Assembly (NCBI GenBank): GCA_902475435.1
Contig: CABRZL010000017.1
Span: 1 to 34,777, forward strand
Reading direction: 5' to 3'
Source of the DNA: an uncultured Eubacteriales bacterium
Lineage (GTDB): Bacteria; Bacillota; Clostridia; Oscillospirales; Oscillospiraceae
DNA: 34,777 bases
The stretch's first letter is position 1, and each line of letters opens with the position of its first letter. Positions 16,068-25,586 of this stretch are shown here, in pieces. Under the pieces are notes generated by a model. It had not been told where the DNA came from. It ran no database searches and was given only the letters and a program-made list of their open reading frames with translations. Made by a program: the position numbers and the translations under genes.

Positions 16068-16095
16068 AAGGGAGGCGGCCAGCGCCGCTTCCCTT
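16068..16095 (+). terminator. GC-rich hairpin between ilvC and ilvD
   Basis: A 12-bp stem with one G-T pair (arms 16068-16079 and 16084-16095, CAGC loop) is followed by TATTT. It may be a partial terminator or an mRNA-stabilising element inside the operon, because ilvD has no obvious promoter of its own. Confidence 0.6.
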
Positions 16096-16120
16096 TATTT
16101 CAATACAGGAGGTTCCTTCT

Positions 16121-17788
16121 ATGAAGCTTTCCGCGAATGTTACGCAGGGCGTGGATCGCGCGCCGAATCGCTCATTATTCAATGCACTGGGATATACGAA
16201 AGAGGAATTGGATCGCCCCTTGGTGGGGATTGTCAGCTCTTATAACGAGATTGTTCCCGGCCATATGAATCTCGATAAAATTGTAGAGGCTGTAAAAGCC
16301 GGAGTGTCCATGGCCGGCGGCACACCAATTGTGTTTCCTGCAATTGCTGTTTGCGATGGTATTGCAATGGGGCATATCGGGATGAAATATTCTCTGGTTA
16401 CGCGTGATTTGATTGCAGATTCCACGGAGGCCATGGCGATTGCGCATCAATTTGATGCACTTGTGATGATTCCCAATTGTGATAAAAATGTGCCTGGACT
16501 ATTGATGGCGGCGGCCCGTATTAACGTGCCTACCATTTTTGTCTCCGGCGGTCCGATGTTGGCGGGACGTCTGAAGGATGGCCGTCGCACCTGCCTTTCG
16601 CATATGTTTGAGGCTGTGGGAGCCTATCATGCGGGTACCATGGATGAGGCAGGTGTCGATGAATATGTAGAAAATGCCTGTCCGACTTGCGGATCCTGTT
16701 CCGGCATGTATACGGCAAACTCCATGAACTGCCTGACAGAGGCGATTGGCATGGCACTCCGCGGGAATGGTACCATTCCGGCCGTTTATTCGGCCAGAAT
16801 TCGTCTGGCAAAGCAGGCCGGCATGAAGGTTATGGAATTGCTGGAGAAAGACATTCGTCCGCGTGATATCATGACGCCTGCAGCATTTCACAACGCTGAA
16901 ACGGTAGATATGGCTTTGGGATGTTCCACCAATACCATGCTCCATTTGCCGGCGATTGCACATGAGGCCGGGGTGGAGATTGATCTGGATCAGGCCAATG
17001 AGATTTCTGCAAAGACCCCTAATTTGTGCCATTTGGCTCCTGCTGGAGACACGTTTATGGAAGATCTGGATCGGGCTGGCGGAGTCTGGGCTGTTATGAA
17101 AGAGCTCACAAAGAAAGGGCTTTTGGACACGTCATGTCTCACAGTTACCGGAAAGACCTTGGCAGAGAATCTGGATGGCGTTGTCAATCTGGATGAAACG
17201 CTGATCCGCCCAATTGACAATCCGTACAGCCAAAACGGCGGTATTGCCGTGCTCAAGGGTAATTTGGCAGAGGACGGATGTGTTGTAAAACAGTCGGCCG
17301 TAGCGCCGGAAATGATGGTGCATGAGGGCCCCGCCCGGGTATTCGACTCTGAGGAGGAAGCCATTGATGCAATTTATAATAAGCGCATTCAGAGCGGCGA
17401 TGTGGTAGTAATCCGTTATGAGGGACCGAAAGGCGGACCGGGCATGCGGGAGATGCTGAATCCAACGTCAGCGATCTGTGGCATGGGATTGGGCGAGAGC
17501 GTCGCCTTAATCACTGACGGTCGCTTTTCCGGCGCAACCCGCGGCGCAGCCATAGGCCATGTATCCCCGGAGGCGGCAGACGGCGGAAATATTGCGTTGG
17601 TAGAGGAAGGGGACATCATTGCAATTGATATCCCGGCATGCAAGATTGAGTTGAAGGTATCTGACGAAGAACTTCAAAAACGCCGTGCGCGTTGGGTCTG
17701 CCCAGAGCCAAAGGTGAAGACCGGATATCTGGCTCGGTATGCGAAACTCGTATCTTCGGCAGATAAAGGAGCTATTTTGCGTGTTTAA
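16121..17788 (+). CDS. ilvD: Dihydroxy-acid dehydratase
   Basis: Iron-sulfur dehydratase that converts 2,3-dihydroxyisovalerate and its methyl homologue to the 2-keto acids, the last common step before transamination. It is full length at 555 residues. Cluster-binding cysteines are visible in MIPNCDKNVPG and CPTCGSCSGMYTANSMNC. The C-terminal half has YEGPKGGPGMREML and TDGRFSGATRGAAIGHVSPEA. The ATG at 16121 follows CAGGAGGTTCC. It is the last gene of the ilv operon and is followed by a strong terminator. Confidence 0.98.
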   Translation: MKLSANVTQGVDRAPNRSLFNALGYTKEELDRPLVGIVSSYNEIVPGHMNLDKIVEAVKAGVSMAGGTPIVFPAIAVCDGIAMGHIGMKYSLVTRDLIADSTEAMAIAHQFDALVMIPNCDKNVPGLLMAAARINVPTIFVSGGPMLAGRLKDGRRTCLSHMFEAVGAYHAGTMDEAGVDEYVENACPTCGSCSGMYTANSMNCLTEAIGMALRGNGTIPAVYSARIRLAKQAGMKVMELLEKDIRPRDIMTPAAFHNAETVDMALGCSTNTMLHLPAIAHEAGVEIDLDQANEISAKTPNLCHLAPAGDTFMEDLDRAGGVWAVMKELTKKGLLDTSCLTVTGKTLAENLDGVVNLDETLIRPIDNPYSQNGGIAVLKGNLAEDGCVVKQSAVAPEMMVHEGPARVFDSEEEAIDAIYNKRIQSGDVVVIRYEGPKGGPGMREMLNPTSAICGMGLGESVALITDGRFSGATRGAAIGHVSPEAADGGNIALVEEGDIIAIDIPACKIELKVSDEELQKRRARWVCPEPKVKTGYLARYAKLVSSADKGAILRV

Positions 17789-17802
17789 ACCACTATTATG
17801 AC

Positions 17803-17832
17803 AAAAACAGGAGCCTTAGGGTTCCTGTTTTT
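17803..17832 (+). terminator. Terminator of the ilv operon
   Basis: A 13-bp stem with one G-T pair (arms 17803-17815 and 17820-17832, TTAG loop) ends in five T and is followed by ATATTTAT. It begins 14 bases after ilvD. Confidence 0.92.
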
Positions 17833-17923
17833 ATATTTATAGCTGGCCTGAACAATCGTTTTGATTTGGAGTGGCTGCTTACTCTGGGGAGGTTCAGTGT
17901 GAACACCGAATCAAATACTAGAA

Positions 17924-17952
17924 TTGTTTTTTTTGCGTTCCCATGATATACT
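17924..17952 (+). promoter_or_regulatory. Promoter of the type III R-M operon, with T8 tract in the -35/spacer
   Basis: TTGTTT (17924-17929), a 17-base spacer and TATACT (17947-17952). A run of eight T (17927-17934) covers the end of the -35 box and the start of the spacer. The leader to the mod ATG is about 105 bases. The stretch 17833-17923 otherwise holds only an imperfect inverted repeat (17860-17869 with 17906-17915). Confidence 0.6.
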
Positions 17953-18063
17953 GAATGAAAATCGCTGCGTTTTATCATGGCTCAATATAAAACCGAATCA
18001 AGGATTTTGGTGGGGGTCAACTGAGCGTTTAGGACAGATAACATGCAGGGCGGAGGAAACAAT

Positions 18064-19629
18064 ATGGCAAACAAACTGGAACTCACCTGGTATGGAAAAG
18101 AGGAACCAATTCGGGTGGAACCGCGAATACTGATTGAACATCCAGAATGGTCGAATGTAGAACACGATCCAAATACAGAAAATATGTTGATCCATGGGGA
18201 TAACCTGTTGGCACTGAAAGCGCTGGAGCGGCGATTTACTGGACAAATCAAATGTATCTACATTGATCCGCCCTATAATACGGGCAATGCGTTTGAAAAA
18301 TATGACGATAATCTGGAACATTCTATCTGGCTAAATCTGATGTATTGGAGGTTTCAATATCTCTATTCGTTGCTGCGGAAAGACGGGTTTATGTTTGTCA
18401 ATCTGGATGAACAAGAGCATGCGTATGCCAAGGTTGTTTTGGATGGAATTTTCGGGCGTGAAAATTTTATTGGAGATATTATCTGGCAGAAGCGAAAGGG
18501 TGGAGGAAATGATTCGCGCTATTTGGCGCTGGACCATGATTATATTCTTGTATATGCCAAAGATGCATCGAAAGAAACCCATCCTGTGAAATGGCGTACA
18601 ACGCAGTCAGAGGAGTACCGGAAACGATATAAAGAAACAGAGCCGGATGGAAGACGATATTACTGGGACACAGTTGCACGCGACGGCTTACAGAATCCGA
18701 TACCGGTGTCTGTTCCTTGTCCGGATGGGACCGTCCTTTCGATCAATTCACAGATTGGGCAGGAGACCATTATGCAGGGGCTGGAAAATGGAACCGTACG
18801 GCTGATGAAAACGAAGAATGGCTGGACATTACATCACAAGGTATACATGCGTGACGGGCAGGTTCAACGCTCAATTTTAAACGATGTCGGTACGAATAAG
18901 ACGGCAGGAGATGAAATGGAATACCTCTTTGGCGATTCAAAGGCATTTCCTTATCCCAAACCGGAGAGCCTGATTTCGAGAATACTGGAGCTTGCAACGA
19001 AACCTGGGGATTGGGTGCTGGATTCATTCCTCGGTTCAGGTACAACAGCTGCGGTTGCTCATAAAATGGGAAGAAAATATATAGGGATTGAAATGGGAGA
19101 ACATGCATATACCCACTGTAAAGTTAGGCTGGACAAAGTGATTGCCGGAGAAGATCAAGGGGGAATTACGAAGGCTGTTAATTGGAAAAACGGCGGAGGA
19201 TATCGTTTTTATGAGTTGGCGCCGACGCTGATTGAGCGGGATCCATTCGGCGTGTATGTGATCAATAAAACATACAATGCGGATATGCTGGCAGCGGCAG
19301 TGGCGCTGCATGAAGGATTCACCTATCAGCCTGATGAAAACCTGTTTTGGAAACAATCCATGGGAAATGAAAAATCCTATCTGTTTGTCACTACGCGTCA
19401 TATAAACGGCGCATATCTGAAATCCATCAAAGATACCATGGAGGATGACGAATATCTTGTGATTGCCTGCTGTTCCTTTGATCGTGGGCTGGACAGAGCA
19501 TATAAGCAGATTACAATCAAAAAAATTCCACAGATGCTGCTGTCTCGCTGTGAGTTTGGAAAAGAGGATTATAATCTGAACATTGTGTGTCCTCCTGTTT
19601 GGCAAGAGGAGGAAGCGTGCGATGAATAA
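18064..19629 (+). CDS. mod: Type III restriction-modification system methyltransferase (Mod)
   Basis: DNA N6-adenine methyltransferase, 521 residues, that both recognises the target and methylates one strand. The catalytic DPPY is at 68-71 and the SAM-binding DSFLGSGTTAA is at 320-330. This motif order (DPPY first, FxGxG last) is the beta class used by type III Mod proteins. Residues of about 140-300 between them should hold the target-recognition domain, so the site cannot be predicted. The start is the ATG at 18064, preceded by GGAGG; an in-frame upstream ATG at 18043 has no site. The end overlaps the restriction subunit by 8 bases. Confidence 0.93.
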   Translation: MANKLELTWYGKEEPIRVEPRILIEHPEWSNVEHDPNTENMLIHGDNLLALKALERRFTGQIKCIYIDPPYNTGNAFEKYDDNLEHSIWLNLMYWRFQYLYSLLRKDGFMFVNLDEQEHAYAKVVLDGIFGRENFIGDIIWQKRKGGGNDSRYLALDHDYILVYAKDASKETHPVKWRTTQSEEYRKRYKETEPDGRRYYWDTVARDGLQNPIPVSVPCPDGTVLSINSQIGQETIMQGLENGTVRLMKTKNGWTLHHKVYMRDGQVQRSILNDVGTNKTAGDEMEYLFGDSKAFPYPKPESLISRILELATKPGDWVLDSFLGSGTTAAVAHKMGRKYIGIEMGEHAYTHCKVRLDKVIAGEDQGGITKAVNWKNGGGYRFYELAPTLIERDPFGVYVINKTYNADMLAAAVALHEGFTYQPDENLFWKQSMGNEKSYLFVTTRHINGAYLKSIKDTMEDDEYLVIACCSFDRGLDRAYKQITIKKIPQMLLSRCEFGKEDYNLNIVCPPVWQEEEACDE

Positions 19630-22276
19630 TGGACTTTTCCCTCAGTATTCTACTGACTATATTAGTGGAGCTATGTCACTCCGAACGCCGCAAAAAGAAT
19701 CCCTGAAGATACTGGAAAATATTATAAAACATGTGCCGCTGCGCAAAGACACTGATTTAAGCACGGCGCTTCATACCATCCACGATATGTATCCCACATG
19801 CTCAGATTTTGAACGGGAATTTATGTCGTTTACATTTGCTTTGGCTACCGGTGTGGGTAAAACCCGGCTGATGGGGGCGTTTATTGCTTATCTTTATACA
19901 CAGCACGATATTAAGAACTTTTTTGTTGTCGCGCCCAATACGACTATTTACGAAAAATTAAAACAAGACTTGAGCGATTCCAGCAATCCAAAATATGTAT
20001 TCAAAGGATTGGGCTGCTTCAGCACGCCGCCGCTGGTGGTTGCGGATGACGATTACCGGGAAAAACAGATATCCTTCTTTGACTCAGATCTTCATATTTT
20101 CGTGTTCAATATTGATAAGTTCAATAAAGAGGGCGGCCATATGAAGAGGGTGAATGAATTCATTGGGGAATCGTTCTATCAGTTTTTGTCCAATCTACCG
20201 GATTTGGTTTTGATTATGGATGAATCCCATCATTACCGTGCGGAAAGGGGAGTTAGCGCGCTCGATCAGCTGCACCCGCTGCTTGGGTTGGAGCTGACGG
20301 CTACACCGCTTGTCAAGAAGGGGTCCAAGCAGATTCCGTTCAAAAATGTTGTATATGAATATCCACTTTCCAAGGCGATTGAGGATGGATACACACGGAC
20401 GCCGTTTGCCGTGACACGTACCGATATAGACTTCTACCATTTTGGCGATGAGCAACTTGACAAAATGATGCTTTTGGATGGAATTGCCTGTCATGAAAAG
20501 ATCAAAGGCAAATTGGAGATCTATGCGGATCGTTATGGAAAACATGTAGTCAAGCCGTTTATGCTGGTGGTGTGCAAAGATACTACCCATGCGGCATGGG
20601 TGGAACGATTTATTCGGTCAAATGAATTCCGTGAGGGTGCGTACCGGAATAAGACCATTGTTGTGCATTCCAAACAGCGCGGGGCGGAAAGCGAGGCCAA
20701 TACCCGCCTTTTGCTCAGCGTAGAGAGTCCGGAGAACCCGGTTGAAATTGTCATTCATGTCAACATGCTCAAAGAGGGATGGGATGTGAACAACTTGTAT
20801 ACCATCGTTCCTTTGCGGACCGCGGCTTCCAAAATCCTGCGGGAACAGATGGTTGGTCGAGGCTTGCGGCTCCCCTATGGGGAACGCACGGGCGTCAAAG
20901 AGATAGATGCCGTTATGCTCACTGCCCATGACAAGTTTCATGATATATTGGAAGAAGCGCAAAAGGGAGATTCTATTTTTAAAGCCGGCAATGTCATTCA
21001 GGCGGAGGAGATAGAGCCGGAACAGCAGGAGTACACGCAGCTGGCTATTCCAATGGAGCCGGATGAACTGCTGGAAACGGCATATAACAAAACCGGTCTG
21101 GAACGGAATGAAAGTACGGATACGCTGCTAAGAACAGCGGGAGAACTGATTCGTACAGAGGTCATTCAGCATATTCAAAATACGCCCTCCCATGCAGTGA
21201 CATCCGATCAGGCACGGCAGATTGCAGAAACCGTTAAGGAAAAACTCAACGAAGATCAAGATTTGGGTAATATATTTAAGGAAAATGAGATGCCGCTTAC
21301 CGCCTGGATGCTGTACCAAACAGAAAAAACGCATCATGATGTGGTGGACGGATTCATTCCCATTCCGCGGATTAAGGTAACGGATGCCGGCGTGGAGGAA
21401 TATGTGTTTGTGGAGTTTTGTCTGGATATGACTGATTTTAACCATGTTCCGATTAAAAATGAATTGCTCATTCAGAGCCTTGAGGATATGCAGGACAGGC
21501 AGCGCATCAAAGCCGATGCAATTGATTTTGAGGGATACCAACCGGAAAAGGTTGTGTTGGAGGAGCTGCTGAATAAACCTGAAATCAATTATGAAAAATG
21601 CTCCGGACTTCTTTTTCAATTGATATCCCAGGTGTGCGACTATTATGAAAATCAATATGGCGTCAACGGCATGCAGAATATTGTTATGATGTATAAACGG
21701 GATATTGCCCAGAAAATTTATACGCAAATGATGCAGCATTTTTATTGTGAAAATGGATTTCTGCAAGAAGAAGTAATCGGTGCAAGAAATTATAATATTC
21801 CGCATCATTATGATTTCAAGAGTCGTGTAGGCCTGTTTGATCCTTATACGGGTGATATTCGCTCTGTTCTCTTTGATGGAATACAACATGGTGTGTTTCA
21901 GACTGCAAAATTTGACAGCCATCCGGAGCTTGTGCTTGCTCGTATTTTGGAAACCGATCGGGAAACCGTGTTGAATTGGTTGCGGCCCAATCCCAAAGAA
22001 TTTAACATAACTTATAATCATGGGCGGGTTTACGAACCTGATTTTGTCGTGGAGACAAAAGACGTCATTTACCTGGTAGAAATAAAGGGAGAAGACAGAA
22101 TTGACGATCCAAAGGTTATTGCAAAGAAAAAACGTGGAGTTCAATACTGTGAGGTTGCATCTCGTTGGGCCAAAGCAAATGGATATAAGGAGTGGCGGTA
22201 TTTATTTATACCGTCCAAGCAAATATTGCCCAATTCATCTTTTTCGCAATTGGCAAAAATGTTTCTCACTGTATAG
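19622..22276 (+). CDS. res: Type III restriction enzyme Res subunit (helicase-nuclease)
   Basis: ATP-dependent subunit that works in complex with Mod to cleave unmethylated DNA. The 884-residue protein has a superfamily-2 ATPase core: Walker A ATGVGKT (75-81), DESHH (200-204), TATP (226-229) and a later REQMVGRGLRLP helicase motif near 410-425. The C terminus has a PD-(D/E)xK nuclease signature: Asp807 in EPDFVV, then Glu820 and Lys822 in VEIKG. All key residues are present, so the enzyme looks intact. The start is the ATG at 19622 inside the last codons of mod, with GAGGAGG upstream, which implies coupled translation. No third gene is attached. Confidence 0.93.
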   Translation: MNNGLFPQYSTDYISGAMSLRTPQKESLKILENIIKHVPLRKDTDLSTALHTIHDMYPTCSDFEREFMSFTFALATGVGKTRLMGAFIAYLYTQHDIKNFFVVAPNTTIYEKLKQDLSDSSNPKYVFKGLGCFSTPPLVVADDDYREKQISFFDSDLHIFVFNIDKFNKEGGHMKRVNEFIGESFYQFLSNLPDLVLIMDESHHYRAERGVSALDQLHPLLGLELTATPLVKKGSKQIPFKNVVYEYPLSKAIEDGYTRTPFAVTRTDIDFYHFGDEQLDKMMLLDGIACHEKIKGKLEIYADRYGKHVVKPFMLVVCKDTTHAAWVERFIRSNEFREGAYRNKTIVVHSKQRGAESEANTRLLLSVESPENPVEIVIHVNMLKEGWDVNNLYTIVPLRTAASKILREQMVGRGLRLPYGERTGVKEIDAVMLTAHDKFHDILEEAQKGDSIFKAGNVIQAEEIEPEQQEYTQLAIPMEPDELLETAYNKTGLERNESTDTLLRTAGELIRTEVIQHIQNTPSHAVTSDQARQIAETVKEKLNEDQDLGNIFKENEMPLTAWMLYQTEKTHHDVVDGFIPIPRIKVTDAGVEEYVFVEFCLDMTDFNHVPIKNELLIQSLEDMQDRQRIKADAIDFEGYQPEKVVLEELLNKPEINYEKCSGLLFQLISQVCDYYENQYGVNGMQNIVMMYKRDIAQKIYTQMMQHFYCENGFLQEEVIGARNYNIPHHYDFKSRVGLFDPYTGDIRSVLFDGIQHGVFQTAKFDSHPELVLARILETDRETVLNWLRPNPKEFNITYNHGRVYEPDFVVETKDVIYLVEIKGEDRIDDPKVIAKKKRGVQYCEVASRWAKANGYKEWRYLFIPSKQILPNSSFSQLAKMFLTV

Positions 22277-22372
22277 AAAAGAAAACGATAGAATTACGGT
22301 ATTGTTATAAAGTTGAACCAGACGATCAGCGACAACAACGTTGGCGTGTTTTGTCCAAAGGGTGGAGGATAT

Positions 22373-24310
22373 ATGTTTGAGTTTATGCGAGTATCCTGTT
22401 GCGTTCCGGCTATAGAAGTGGCGGATGTGACGGGGAATACAGAGAAAATCTGCGCCCAGCTTCGTGAAGCGGCGAAGCAGGGCAGTAATATAGCGGTGTT
22501 TCCGGAATTGTGCTTGACGGGCTATACCTGCCAGGATTTGTTCTTCCAGAAGACGCTGCTGGAGAATTGCAATGCGGCGCTTCAGAACATTGCGGAGTTG
22601 ACAAAAGAACTGAAGATTGCCGCTGTAGTGGGGGCGCCGGTAGAGATTCAGGGACAGTTGTATAACTGTGCCGTGGTGCTTTCTGATGGCGGTGTCGATG
22701 GGATTGTGCCAAAGACGTTTATGCCGAACTATGGCGAATATTATGAGAAAAGATGGTTTTCCAGTTCCGAAGACCTGTTGGCAGCAGGGATTACCGAAAT
22801 TCGTATGGGGGAAAAATTAGTTCCTGTAGACCGTGCGCTGATATTTGCGGTACCTGGAGGCCCGCGGTTTGGAATTGAGCTCTGTGAGGATCTTTGGGCG
22901 CCTTTACCGCCCAGTACGTTCCTCAGCATGAATGGAGCAGAAGTTATTTTAAATCTCTCTGCCAGCAATGAGATTATCGCCAAACGTCAGTATCGCCGGC
23001 AGTTGGTGTCTCAGCAGTCAGGCCGGTGCCTTTGCGTTTATGTTTATTGTTCTTCGGGGTGTAGTGAGTCCACGCAGGATTTGGTGTTTTCCGGTCACAG
23101 CATCATTGCGGAAAATGGTTCTATTTTGAAGGAAAACAAGAAATTACTAGATACAGGCTATGTGCTGACTACAGATGTCGATCTTGGAAAAATTCGTGCA
23201 GATCGGATGAAAAATCGAAGCTTTTCGGACACTGCAAGAGTTTATGGGAGACATGAAACGGCAAAGCTTGTGTCCATGCATTCAGAGCATTGGGGGAGTG
23301 ATGGCAGTCTCTATTGGATTTCCAAGTTACCTTTTGTTCCTTCCGGTCGTCAAGATCGCCAGGAACGTTGTATGAACATTTTTGAAATGCAGGTGGCTGG
23401 ACTGAAAAAGCGCCTGGCAGTTACCGGGGGCAAAGCGGTTGTTGGCGTGTCCGGCGGGCTGGATTCTACTTTGGCACTGCTAGTATCGGCGGAAGCTGTC
23501 CGACAGATGGGACGAACGTCGAAAAATGTGGTGGGGATTACCATGCCGTGTTTCGGTACCACAGATCGAACGTACAATAACTCGTTGGAACTCATGAAAA
23601 CCCTGGGCGTTACTTCGGTTACAATCCCGATTGCATCTGCGGTAGAGCAGCATTTCAAAGACATTGGACATGAAAAGGAAGTCACAGATTTGACCTTTGA
23701 AAATGCCCAGGCACGGGAGCGAACCCAAGTGCTCATGGATTATGCGGGCAAAGTAGGGGGCCTGGTGGTAGGCACTGGGGATCTCAGTGAATTGGCGTTA
23801 GGTTGGTGCACTTATAATGCCGACCACATGAGCATGTATGGAGTCAATGTTTCGATACCAAAGACCCTGATCCGCTGGATGATCGATTCTTTAATAGAAT
23901 ATGATGTGTTTCCGAACAGCACCAATGTCCTAAAGGACATATTGGACACGCCCATCAGTCCGGAATTGTTGCCGCCGGATGAAGACGGAAAAATTTCTCA
24001 GCAAACGGAAAGTATCGTTGGGCCGTATGCCCTTCATGATTTTTTCCTGTACTATGTCCTGCGCTTTGGCTTTACGCCGGAAAAAATCTACTATCTGGCC
24101 CAAATGGCGTTTGAACAGGATTTTGATGGAGATACCATAAAAAAATGGATGAAAATCTTTTACCGGCGATTTGTGCAGCAGCAGTTTAAACGCAGCTGCT
24201 TACCGGATGGAGTTAAGGTCGGGTCCGTTTGCCTCAGTCCCCGTGGAGACTGGCGAATGCCCAGTGATGCGTCTGCGGCGGATTGGCTTCGACGGATAGA
24301 ATCCATGTGA
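22373..24310 (+). CDS. nadE: Glutamine-hydrolysing NAD+ synthetase
   Basis: Makes NAD+ from deamido-NAD+, ATP and glutamine. The 645-residue two-domain form has an N-terminal nitrilase-type glutaminase with the catalytic triad Glu45 (FPELCLTGY), Lys114 (GIVPKTFMPNYGEYYE) and Cys171 (GIELCEDLW). The C-terminal synthetase has the ATP-pyrophosphatase P-loop SGGLDS at 360-365. The ATG at 22373 is preceded by GGTGGAGGA; a second ATG four codons on is too far from that site. No clear promoter is seen in the 96 bases after res, so read-through from the R-M operon is possible. It is followed 14 bases later by a methyltransferase gene. Confidence 0.96.
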   Translation: MFEFMRVSCCVPAIEVADVTGNTEKICAQLREAAKQGSNIAVFPELCLTGYTCQDLFFQKTLLENCNAALQNIAELTKELKIAAVVGAPVEIQGQLYNCAVVLSDGGVDGIVPKTFMPNYGEYYEKRWFSSSEDLLAAGITEIRMGEKLVPVDRALIFAVPGGPRFGIELCEDLWAPLPPSTFLSMNGAEVILNLSASNEIIAKRQYRRQLVSQQSGRCLCVYVYCSSGCSESTQDLVFSGHSIIAENGSILKENKKLLDTGYVLTTDVDLGKIRADRMKNRSFSDTARVYGRHETAKLVSMHSEHWGSDGSLYWISKLPFVPSGRQDRQERCMNIFEMQVAGLKKRLAVTGGKAVVGVSGGLDSTLALLVSAEAVRQMGRTSKNVVGITMPCFGTTDRTYNNSLELMKTLGVTSVTIPIASAVEQHFKDIGHEKEVTDLTFENAQARERTQVLMDYAGKVGGLVVGTGDLSELALGWCTYNADHMSMYGVNVSIPKTLIRWMIDSLIEYDVFPNSTNVLKDILDTPISPELLPPDEDGKISQQTESIVGPYALHDFFLYYVLRFGFTPEKIYYLAQMAFEQDFDGDTIKKWMKIFYRRFVQQQFKRSCLPDGVKVGSVCLSPRGDWRMPSDASAADWLRRIESM

Positions 24311-24324
24311 GATAAGGAGAAACA

Positions 24325-25047
24325 ATGTCTAAGATAACAATTCGACCGAATATATCGGAATATATGGAGGAACTCCGGCAATGGCTGGATTCGTCGAAAG
24401 ATGACCCGCTGGAGGAAATGGCAGAATTCTTTCGTGTACGGCTCAACCTGTACGAGGGGCATATGGCCATCTGGAAGGATGCCTATCGTCGTATGGCGGA
24501 GCTGGTTCCTGCAGAAACAAAAACAATCCTGGATCTCGGCTGCGGAACCGGACTGGAGATTGATGAGATCGAAAAGCGTTTTCCCAAGGCAGAAATTACG
24601 GGTGTGGATCTTTCTTTGGATATGCTGAATCGGCTCCGGGAAAAGCATCCGTCCGTGCAGATTATTCATGGGGATTATTTTCAGGTGAATCTGGGAAAAT
24701 CTTGTTATGACTGTGTGGTGAGCTTTGAGAGTCTGCATCATTTTCTGCCAGATCCGAAGCAAAGGCTTTTTGAGCGTATACATCAGACGCTGAAACCGGG
24801 CGGTACGTATTTAGAAGTGGATTATTTGGCTTGCTGTCAGGAGGAAGAAGAAATTCTGATGGAATCTTGTCGAGAAAAAAGACAGCGTGCCGGAATTCCT
24901 GCGGAACAGTATGTCCACTTTGATACGCCGTTGACAGTAGAACATGAAATGGAACTGCTGAAAAATGCAGGCTTTTACAGGGTGGAGCTTGTGGATTGCA
25001 TAGAAGGGGCCGGTTTTCTCCTGTGTCAAAGGGAGGGACGGCTGTGA
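24325..25047 (+). CDS. Class I SAM-dependent methyltransferase
   Basis: A 240-residue Rossmann-fold methyltransferase of the UbiE/Methyltransf_11-25 kind. SAM-binding motif I is ILDLGCGTG (68-76), followed by ITGVDLSLDMLNRLR (acidic residue of motif II) and a post-motif CVVSFESLHHF. The C-terminal part has no membrane segment. The substrate is not visible; small molecules or cell-envelope lipids are both possible. The ATG at 24325 follows AAGGAG. It overlaps the next gene by 4 bases (GTGA), so it is co-translated with a YfcE-like phosphodiesterase. Confidence 0.88.
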   Translation: MSKITIRPNISEYMEELRQWLDSSKDDPLEEMAEFFRVRLNLYEGHMAIWKDAYRRMAELVPAETKTILDLGCGTGLEIDEIEKRFPKAEITGVDLSLDMLNRLREKHPSVQIIHGDYFQVNLGKSCYDCVVSFESLHHFLPDPKQRLFERIHQTLKPGGTYLEVDYLACCQEEEEILMESCREKRQRAGIPAEQYVHFDTPLTVEHEMELLKNAGFYRVELVDCIEGAGFLLCQREGRL

Positions 25048-25586
25048 AACTGATGATCGCGTCGGATCTTCATGGTTCGGCATATTATACAGAAAAGCTT
25101 ATAGAGGCCATGCAGCTGGAAAAACCGGATCAAGTGGTCTTACTGGGGGATCTGCTGTACCATGGCCCGCGGAATGAACTGCCGCGGGATTATGCGCCTA
25201 AACAGGTGATAGCGATGCTCAACCGGATTCGGGAGAAGCTTCTCTGCGTTCGTGGAAACTGCGATGCAGAAGTGGATCAGATGGTACTGGATTTTCCGAT
25301 TTTGGCTGAATATGCGCTGCTCTATTGGGATGGCTTGATTATCCATGCAGTACATGGCCATAAAAATTTATCCATGCCGGTTCAGTCCGGAAGTTTAATT
25401 CTCTGCGGGCACACGCATGTACCGGCAATCCGGGAGATAGACGGGCATTTTTGTGCAAATCCCGGTTCTGTTGCGATACCCAAAGAGAATAGTGCCCATG
25501 GCTATATGGTATTACAGGATCGGACGCTGATTCATAAATGCTTAGAGCCGGGACAAACATTGGACCCCTTCACATTTCCAAAATGA
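25044..25586 (+). CDS. YfcE-like metallophosphodiesterase
   Basis: A 180-residue calcineurin-like phosphodiesterase. The metal-binding motifs appear in order: ASDLHG with Asp8 and His10, LLGDLLYHGP (Asp36), RGNCDAEVD (Asn72), HAVHGH (about 101-106) and CGHTHVP (121-127). The length and this layout match YfcE, which hydrolyses phosphodiester substrates in vitro with an unclear natural substrate. I chose the GTG at 25044, which overlaps the stop of the methyltransferase and follows GGGAGGGACGGCT; the longer frame from 24996 lies inside the previous gene. A promoter for the next gene overlaps its last codons. Confidence 0.9.
   Translation: MKLMIASDLHGSAYYTEKLIEAMQLEKPDQVVLLGDLLYHGPRNELPRDYAPKQVIAMLNRIREKLLCVRGNCDAEVDQMVLDFPILAEYALLYWDGLIIHAVHGHKNLSMPVQSGSLILCGHTHVPAIREIDGHFCANPGSVAIPKENSAHGYMVLQDRTLIHKCLEPGQTLDPFTFPK

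Noticed and set aside
14993..16069. Long reverse-strand open frame opposite ilvC
   Set aside because: It mirrors the ilvC coding frame, has no ribosome binding site or family signature, and its composition is what antisense frames of conserved genes show.
17860..17915. Imperfect inverted repeat (TTTGATTTGG and CCGAATCAAA) before the R-M promoter, considered as an attachment or operator site
   Set aside because: Only 10 bp, with no matching copy seen beside nadE and no integrase nearby, so I do not claim an att site or operator.
21128..22144. Reverse-strand open frame of over 300 codons opposite the res nuclease region
   Set aside because: It has no recognisable domain and lies fully inside the intact Res coding sequence with conserved motifs on the forward strand.
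22277..22372. Possible promoter for nadE in the gap after res
   Set aside because: No pair of -35 and -10 boxes with acceptable spacing was convincing.
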